A stretch of 64,000 nucleotides of DNA, taken from the NCBI RefSeq assembly GCF_021018895.1, contig NC_079377.1, forward strand, positions 682,001 to 746,000. Direction: 5' to 3'. The position numbers and the translations under genes are program-made. Source of the stretch: Seriola aureovittata. Lineage: Eukaryota > Chordata > Actinopteri > Carangiformes > Carangidae. Positions 27,801 through 37,213 of the stretch are shown in pieces. The notes below the pieces were generated by a model. The model searched no databases. It saw only the letters and a list, made by a program, of their open reading frames with translations, and was not told the origin of the DNA. How positions within the stretch are numbered: position 1 is the first letter of the stretch; each line of letters starts with the position of its first letter.

Positions 27801-30591
27801 AATAATAATACTCCCTCGACGTATTGTAAGTGTCTGGCAGATTTGTCTCACGACAGGACATCATGTTATCCATCCTATTTTTCCGCTTCACTCATCCTTT
27901 TTTCTTGTCCACCCCTATGGAGTGGATGAGTGGTCTGAAGACCCATAATACACTTTGCCAGGCAATTACGGTGCAGAATTACAGACCACCTGTGGCTAGA
28001 CTCCATCTAACCACCATGCAGCCTATCTTTCCATGGCCCCAGTAGCCCATTCCCAAAATCACCTTTACAACCTTGACTTTTTATTCCACACAATGGCCAT
28101 AAAAATCTAATCACAATTAGAGAAGTAAAGTGATTGCTCTTGTAGTAAATAGTATCTTAAGTGCTGTATTACAGAGCTTTGGCTAAGCCATTCTCTTCCA
28201 TTGTGCGAGCTGACTTTGTTTACCTCCATGTAATAAGAAATTTCATCACTTTCTGAACGCGCAGCAATGTGCTGTGAATGACAACTTTCAATCCCACTTC
28301 TAACCCAATACAAAAACTAAGTAGAGGGGAACTCACACAAATGAATACTGTGTATGGTGCTTAGGCTTCACGTCATTTTTGTGTGTGTGACTTGAACCAT
28401 GATGTGGCATGAGTGTAAATTCGAGCGGCACAGAATCGTTTATCTGAGACTGATCACAGCTGATCATACTGAAAACCGATCAGTGCATCTCTACCACTAG
28501 TATTAAAATGTCTACTGCTGTGTTTTCTGCTGTAGCGTCTAGTCTGAGCTGTAACCCCACACTCTCTAGTTACTAACTAACTAAGTCATACAGAGTCTGA
28601 AGAGTCTGACCTCACTTACTATTTCTGTCACTGTGTTGTTGTAGTTGGTGTTTGTACAGTAATAAAATCATCTGTAACTGAACGGTGTAAAGAACATTTT
28701 AACTATAACATTACAAAACTAGGAGTATAATTCATGTTACTGTTTGATATAACGTGTGACAGGCTGAATGTGATGTTGTCTCCAGGTGGGTTTGGGGGGG
28801 GCCAGTCAGAGTCAAAGTCCTGGACCAATTTTTCATCCACACTACGCCCCTGTTTGTCAGAGGTGATTTTCCTACACAAAATACATATTAGGGCTGTCCC
28901 AAACGATTATTCTTTAAACGATTAATCTAGCGATTATTTTTTCGATTATTCGACTAATCTAACGATTTTTTTTTTATTAACCTAACAGTAATTTTATTGA
29001 AATTATTTTCCAGTTAGTCATTTAATATAACAATTTGCCCCGTCCAACATCTTGACTCGCTGCACCAGGGTGTTTCCTCTTTATGTGCTCGTGCATGACT
29101 GTCGTGCTAGAGTGATATGCCAGATGCACTTTGCAGAGTCTGCAGACTACCGCACTGTCGGTGTCAAGATTAAAGTATTCCCAAACTCTGGAGGACCGTG
29201 TACGAGCCTTTTTGCCGCGTGTTGCTCCACACGCTCCGTCGTACTGCTGGTAGACGCCGCCATGTTGTTCAAATAGATTACACAGACGCAAATCATTCAC
29301 GTAGTCAATGACTTCAATTACGTCACCGCGTTGTCCCAGTCCGTGCGCTGCGCTTGTATCCGGGTAAACCAAAGACGCTGGATATAAACGGTCCCATTAG
29401 AAAGTTCCGGTTTTGTTCTATGAACATTTACCCTGTGTGGTTTTACACGACGCGTCGACACTAAAATTCCACGTCGAATAATTTTTATAATCGACAACGT
29501 CGATTACGTCGGATAATCGTCCCAGCCCTAATACATATGTAAAACTACTTTGAACAGCATGAATGGGAGAAGTGAGAGCAGGGATCCACACAGTGGAGGC
29601 TGATGGGTAAAATTAAACAGCAAACGTATTTCTTTGAGAAGTCTACTGAACTAATGATGTCATTACAATGTTTCCTCTGCAGCTGAGAGGGATGTGAAGA
29701 CAGGAGCAGTGACTTCCTCTCGGCCTCACATTCCATCTATTCCCAAAACGACCGTTACCCAGAGGCCTGAGCCACATTCAGTGTGTGTCAGTCAGTGAAA
29801 TGATCAAACACTTTGAGTTTAAAAGTGTTAAAAGCAACATGACAGGACTTAAGACATAGGTATGCTTGAATTTTACTGGTTCATACAAGATGTTCATTTA
29901 TGAGCTGCTTTGGTGATAGAGATGGTGGTGATGTGAAACAAGGACCATATACACTTCAACACAGTGTATGTTTGGATTTTCTGATCATTTATCCTTTCTT
30001 GTTTGCAAACAGTATATCATGAATGTTTGTGTGGTTTTGTTGAGAACATTGTGTCCGTGGCCTGTTCATCATGCAAATACAACCTCATTCTACAAGTTGA
30101 CCTCAGTGTAGCCCCAAAGCTACAAAGAGCAGCTTAACTATAATTAATCCACTAAACTGTATCTAGTTTAAATATTTAAAATGTAACATGCTCATAAACT
30201 TGTTAATGAACCTAGAGGATTGTGGGACGTCTTGACTGACAGTGGCGGTCTGTCTCTGAAAAGAGTGGTGTCTAAGACACAGAGACAGATACAAAGCCAG
30301 GCACAGACTGTTACCTACAATAGCAGAAGAGGAGCCTCATTAAATTCACTGCGGCAAACTCAGAGGCACAAACAAAAAAATCAACTATCAAAGAGCCACA
30401 TTCATAAGGCAAAAGAGAATGTGCTGTTTCTTCTTCCCATCTGAGGTCCCATTCATTCAGGCCATGCAGAGAGAGAGAGAGAGAGAGAGACCCTCTCCCC
30501 AGCCAGCCACATCCACTTGGCTGTCAGCCCAGACACACAGAGAAACAACCTGACAATAGCTGCAGCCACCGCACACGCAAGCACGCACACA

Positions 30592-30627
<36 letters not shown>

Positions 30628-33600
30628 CTGAGTCACACAGTCAGACACACACAGAGATCTGCAAAAACACACTAATATACAGTGATGTGGGTTTTTGAGG
30701 ATGAATGCCAACATATTTTAGAATTAAGCTGCTGCTAGCTGTAGATACTCAGTAGCTTTATAATCATTTACACAGCAAACATTCCTCATCGTTGTCATGG
30801 TGGATAAATCCTCTGAGAAACCCTGGGACATTCAGACTCATACTGTGAATGACAGAGGCTGATTTTTCTAATCACAGGCCTGGTGATTCAATGACCAGAC
30901 ACCTGTTCTAAAATATTCAACCAGCCTCACACATCAGTCTCATCCTACAAGGGACATCATTTAACTACAGTTAGTGGAATGTATGTGATACTACACACAC
31001 TATACTACATTGCAGTAACTCCAGGTATGTATTTCAGTCAGTGGTTTCATGATGCTGTAAACAGATCAGTGTGACTGTGGAAGTGAGGGGTAATAAAGTA
31101 CAATGTCGCACTGCAGACCTCCTGAACCAAGGCCTGTGAGTCCATATGTTAAATGCATGTTTTTTTATAAGATAAGGTTAGAGACATTCTATTATCATAC
31201 AAAATGTTCTCTCATCCTAACTATGGATGTCACGAGAACCGAAGCCAAAATTACGACGGTGCTTGTTTTTGTTTTGATGTCTTAGGTGCTGGAGATGTGA
31301 TTCTGACAAGGGCACTGTAATCATTGTAACCTGTGCCATTTCTAAGTAGTTGGTCTGTCAATGTGGCCCAGGACACATTTGCATTCACACTACTAAACAC
31401 ACACTGAAATACTACTGTTCACACCTGAACTTAGAGCTGACCGTCTGTGACCAGATCACCTAAGACAGATGTTAATACCAGGTCTGAACAAAGCCAGAGA
31501 AACCAGGGCAGTGAATTCAGCCTCAGCAGCTTTCAAACATAGGGAGGGATTTCACAACAGAACCTGTAACAGAACTTGAACTTTTAACAACCTTGTGAGA
31601 CTTTGGTCTGAGGTTATTCCTTGTGTTTCCACTGTAATTTACAAACCTGCTTCATTCAGAAGGCACCAACTGGAACAACATCATCTTTATGCGTGCTTGG
31701 GTGGTGAGTAAAGCAGCTGTGGGACAGACAACGTGGGTTGTTGATTTTTTTTAAAGCTTAAACGTGAGTCCAGGGTACTGCTAGGGTCAGTACCTGCTGG
31801 TCCCGGGTCCTTCTGAATGGTCTCCTCTCTAAATACTACTGAGGGTCATCTTGAAGCACTGGTTGTCCTGGTCAGTACAGATGAAATAGTAAAATGTTGG
31901 TCACTGTTGTGTTTGTCATGATGTAATGACACATCTGTTTGACTAATCAAAAATGCATCACTGTCGCTGACGAACAGTGTGATCAAAAGCAGACACTCAG
32001 TCATACATAGCTTTTTAAATCAGCTGTTTCCTCACTACCTTCATACTGGCTTCACATTTCTGCATCTCTGTTGCAAACAGACTGTGACGGACTGTAAGTG
32101 AAACAGATGTTTTAAAGAACCAAGTGTGACAGTTTTTGTTTCAACAAAGACACAAAAGTTTTATATGAAACAATGAATCTGCAGCACAAAGACAGAGTGA
32201 GACCGGTTCCTGCAGAGGGGTGAGCGTTTTAGTCCCACTGAGGAAATGCCTTGATGCTCTCTGCTACAATGGCTTTCCTTCCTGCCGTCTGTAATGGAAA
32301 AACTGATAACAAGCAAAGCTCAGCTGAAACAGGCCCTGATTACTAATACAATTCTGTTCCCCCAGACTAGACAAAAATAGATCACTATTGTGCTGACATC
32401 CACTTCAACACATTTTTGTTTGTAGTAATCTTTGACACAGCTGGATTACCAACTCCTTTCTGGCTACAAACATGAAAACAATTCTTCAGATATCTGAAGC
32501 AGCTGAGCTAACCTCCTGATAGCTGCAGGATGAACAGATCTTTTGGTATTTTATGTGCCCTGTGTTGCGTGTTTCAGATCTGATTCTGCAGACAGGCTTT
32601 TCTGCGGCTTTGTGCATATTTAAACAGCCTATGAATTATTCAACAGTGAGGGAGTGTTCACAGTTCAGCAGAGCAGCTTCACATTTCTATCCAAGAGAAC
32701 ATGCAGCTTTTAAAGCCTTTAATTTGGCTTCACATTCACTAATAACTGATCAGGCGGCTGCTGCTCTTTGCTGTCATCACTCCACCAACAGATTCACCTC
32801 AGACAGGCAGCCTCTCACTCAGACTGTTATATGACAGAGACAAGGTTGGATTGTCTCAGTATCATTGGTGGGTTTGCTAGTTGGAGATGCATTATGCATT
32901 TTTCCATTACAGACTGTAAGATGCAGACTAGTTGAATAATGCACATGGATGCTCTAGCTCTGCACAGAATGGGAGCACAGAGCCCTGCATGTGTTTACAT
33001 TCACAGATGCAGTTTCCTCCCTCACTACAAAGACATGCAGGTCAGACGAACATGGTACATTAATGTGGGTGTTAGACAAACAAAAAATCATTGATGGAAA
33101 TGGTTCAAATGCCTAAATAATAATTAATATTCAAACTGTAATGATCTGGGCCCATATTAACAAAGTATTTTCCAAATTTGCCAATTTAGGATTGTTGGGC
33201 ATGTCAGTTCTAACTTTAGGACTCCCAATTGTTCTGACTAAGAGTAATTAACAAAGCCACTTAGCGCTAAAAGTAGCACCTTAGTCTGGGAGAAGTTAAA
33301 GTTAGTGGAGAGGACTCCTAACTCACTAAGACCAAATCACAAAGAATCTTAAAGGCCTGCTGTCATTCTACGTCACAGTGTTTTGGAAACCTTACATTGA
33401 ATTACTTAAAAGATACGACTCAATCATGAGGGAATAATGATGGTTGTGGAGTTTGGGTGAAATTAAGTGTTTGGAAAAGCTGCGTTACTTGGCAACAGAG
33501 AAAAGCCAATCTATTCACCAAACAATAAATGCACTCTGACATCATAGGACAATTCAGACAATTTCTTTTAGATGTTCAACAACTTCAGAGAAGCAGCTTC

Positions 33601-35222
33601 ATGGCAATTGCCAATCTACCCAGTGTGATCGGTGCAGGTGGAACACATCTAAAAAATGATTGCACCATCTCAAGACGAGGAGGTATTTTGTAAACAGGAA
33701 AAGAAAATCACACCATCAACACGCAGGTTGTATTGGATGCTGCCTGTATAGTTCTAGACATTGTTGTACAGTGTCCAGGATCTACACACAAGCTCAGGAG
33801 TTTTCACTTTTCACCACATAGAAATGGAACAAAATGTTAACAAGGTTAAACTCTTGATCTTTAAATCTATTTGCTACATGTGCGCAGATCAGAGCCTCTT
33901 GTGTTCAGTTCATTTAAGATCAAAACTTGAACACTTAGTAGTGAAAGAGTTTTCAAAAGATTTGATGGGTTAACAGAAGGAAAGATTTCTCCACAATATC
34001 TGCAGAGAGAATGATCATAGTTCATACAAATGTTTGTACTGCCCCCCCAAATCCCCCCTCCCCCTTCCCCCTCCCTCCTTCTCAGCTTATATGTGACTGT
34101 GAGCACCACCTCCCACATCCTGTAACTCCCACTCATCCACAGACCTCCACCTCCACATGGCACATGTCTGAGACATGGCCTCCTGCTCCCATTTTCCCTC
34201 CAACATTCCTTTGTAGTGACCAACTGTGTATAGTCTCCTCCTCTTCCTCTGAGGACAAGAAATATACAGCATAAACGAAGAAGGTAATACAACACAATCA
34301 AACTACTCACTCACCAATAACAATATGAATGAATAGTAAACAAAAATAAAGAAATACATAAGAAATTTAAACTTGGTGCCAATCTTTTGTACTAAATCAT
34401 CCATAATGTCTGAGAACTGTGCACAGGCAGTGGCTTTTTTCTATCCACTGGTATCCACAGGTAAACTGCTAACAGTCTATCTGACTATTGTTGGAAACTG
34501 ATGAGTCAATGAGTCACTTTGTTTGTCATTAAGAGACATTAAAGCATGTTAACATGTTGAAGACCTCCTCTGATGAAAATCAGGTATTTAACCTTGTTAC
34601 ATCCATATGATTTTTTTTATATAATAAAGACATATGATGAGTGAAATAATCATCAACACCATGACTGAGTGTTTCCACCTTTAACTGCAGTGAACCAATG
34701 ACAGTCTCATAAACACAGATTCAGACAGCCAGAGTTTCATACGTCACAAACCTAAGGAACCAATCCTGTCAGCTTGTGCAGTAGGGGGCGGGGCTAAATA
34801 AACCTGAAACCTTTTCAGTACAGAGAGAGAGAGTTAGCATTAGCACAACCACTAACACTGTGTCAGCTAATGCCAGTTACAAGCTAACAAACAACATAAA
34901 CAAATACAAGATTCTAAATACGCTAACCGTGGAAGTCCATTCCTCCAGTTGAACCTCCCACACAGGAAACACACCCCACACATTGTTTTACCATAGGGCA
35001 AATGTCTGTCTGAATACTTACTTATTGAAACTGTTGTGTAAATGAAGTAAATGTTTTCTATCAAACTCATTCAGACTGGAAGCTTCAAAACTGCATACCT
35101 GTCATAACATGAACCCAAGCTCAGCTCACAGACGTCAGACAGTGGTAATGTCTCAGAGCTCTGATCTGGGCCTGTCATCATAATTACATCATCAATGTAT
35201 CATACAATATGTGGAAATAACT

Positions 35223-35254
<32 letters not shown>

Positions 35255-37181
35255 CTTGGCCGTATTCAACTTCGATTATATTTATATTAATTGTGCAGCC
35301 CTAGTCCAAATGTTTGGTTTCAAATGCTGAATGAGAGGAGAGCTCTGTTTCCCACACAGAGGCTCTAGTTGGCCCAACCCACCCACCTTCAACCTAACAC
35401 CTTATTTCCGCTCCTCACCTGTCTGAGCTGCTGCAGTAACTGAGTGGAAACCAGAGGCGTCTCTGTGTGCAGACACCTGTGAGGTGTTTGGGGAATACTG
35501 GTAACTTGGGTTACACTCTCTCCCCATCAAAACTGCATGAGCATGAGTCTGCATGCACATCAGTCACAAACCATGTCACCAAAGTCAGCAGCCAGGCAGA
35601 ATAGCAGGGACCACCCAAACACACACACACACACACACACACCCCACACACACACACTGACCTCAGCCCCAGACTTTATTAATTCCTAGAAACACCCCTG
35701 CAAGAGAGTCAATAAAAACAGATGATATGGTCAAAGTTGTCAAACTTCAAGATGTATTGATTGATTCCCATCATCAACTCGTGCATTGAGTAACACACAA
35801 GAAAACATTCCACCTTAAGGGTTTCCAGTAGCTGCAGACACGGTGCATTAAAGGATTTTTCTCCCCAGCTAGGCAGAAAACATTCTTTCATTCATCATCC
35901 ACTCTCCTGACAGTAGTAACATCACCTTCCTGGTCTTTGATCTGCAGTCGGGGTCTAAAATTTACTTTATTTAACAATTTCAGCAATTTGGACTTTTAAA
36001 TAATTTTTCTATATGATTCTGAAGTTATCAAAAATGGGAAATTAAACTGGGAAACTTTCCACTGTTACATGAACCACTTCCAGCAAGGATACCTAGAATT
36101 CTCCAGATCCTACCACCATCTACTGCTCTGTATTTCCCTCTCTGACAGCTCCTTTTAATCCTTGGTGAGGTGTTTGTTTGCTTTATTTGGATGTGCGCAC
36201 ATAGATTTTACTGATGATACATTTTACTTCTGCAATTGTATTAAAAAGGAAAAACTGCAATATCACATTGACATCAGTATTCAGACCCTTCCTCAGTTCT
36301 TAGTTGAAGTAGCTTTGTCAGTGAATACAGCCTCCAGTCTGAAGGGGCCAGGCACTAGAACTTTTCACACCTGGGTTAGGTTCATTTCTGCCATTCTTCT
36401 CTGCAGATCCTCTCAGGCTCTGCCAGGTTGATGGGGACATGTTCAGGTCTCTGCAGGTGTTGGACTGGGTTCAAGTCAGGACTCTGACTAGTCCACTCAA
36501 GGACATTCACAGTTGTCTCTAAAACACTCCTGTGTTGTCTTGGCTGTTAGCTTCAGATCAATGTCCTGTTGGAAGGTGAACCTTCAGCCCAGTCTGAGGT
36601 CCTGGGTTCTGGAGCAGGTTTTCATTAACCAGTCTGCCTGTCCCCCCACAAGCCTGATGCTGCCTCCACCATGCTTCAGTGTTGGGATGGTGTTCAGGTG
36701 ATGAGCGGTGCCTGGTTTTCTCCAGACATGACCCTTAGAGCTAAGACCAAACACTTCAGTCATGGCAGTCATGGTCTCATCAGACCAGAGAATCTGGTTT
36801 CTCTCAGTCTCAGAATCCTTTAGCTGCTTCTTTACAAACAATCCTTCCTCTCCCCTCCTCGTGGTTCTGCTCTGATCTGCATCATCAGCTGTGACACCTG
36901 ATATAGACAGGTGTGTGTCTTCAGCTGACTTAACCACAGGTGGACTCCAGACAAGGTGTAGAAACATCTCAGAGATGATCCAGAGAAATGGAGGAAACTG
37001 AGCTAAATTTAGAAAGTCAGAGTAAAGTGTCTGAATACTGAATACTGTCAATGTGACACTTCATTTTTTACCTTTGAATAAATTTGCAGCTGATGAGGGT
37101 TTTTTTATTTTAGCAAAAGGCTGCAACATAACAACATGTAAAAAGATCAAATGGGTCTTAGGACTTTGTGAATGCACTGTG

Positions 37182-37213
<32 letters not shown>

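Noticed and set aside
33867..34310. 147-codon minus-strand ORF rich in Gly
   Set aside because: Driven by the C-rich run at 34039-34085; no family similarity.
36584..37051. 155-codon minus-strand ORF as a host gene
   Set aside because: It contains the WSDE and [13 protein letters not shown] motifs of Tc1 transposase and is a transposon remnant.
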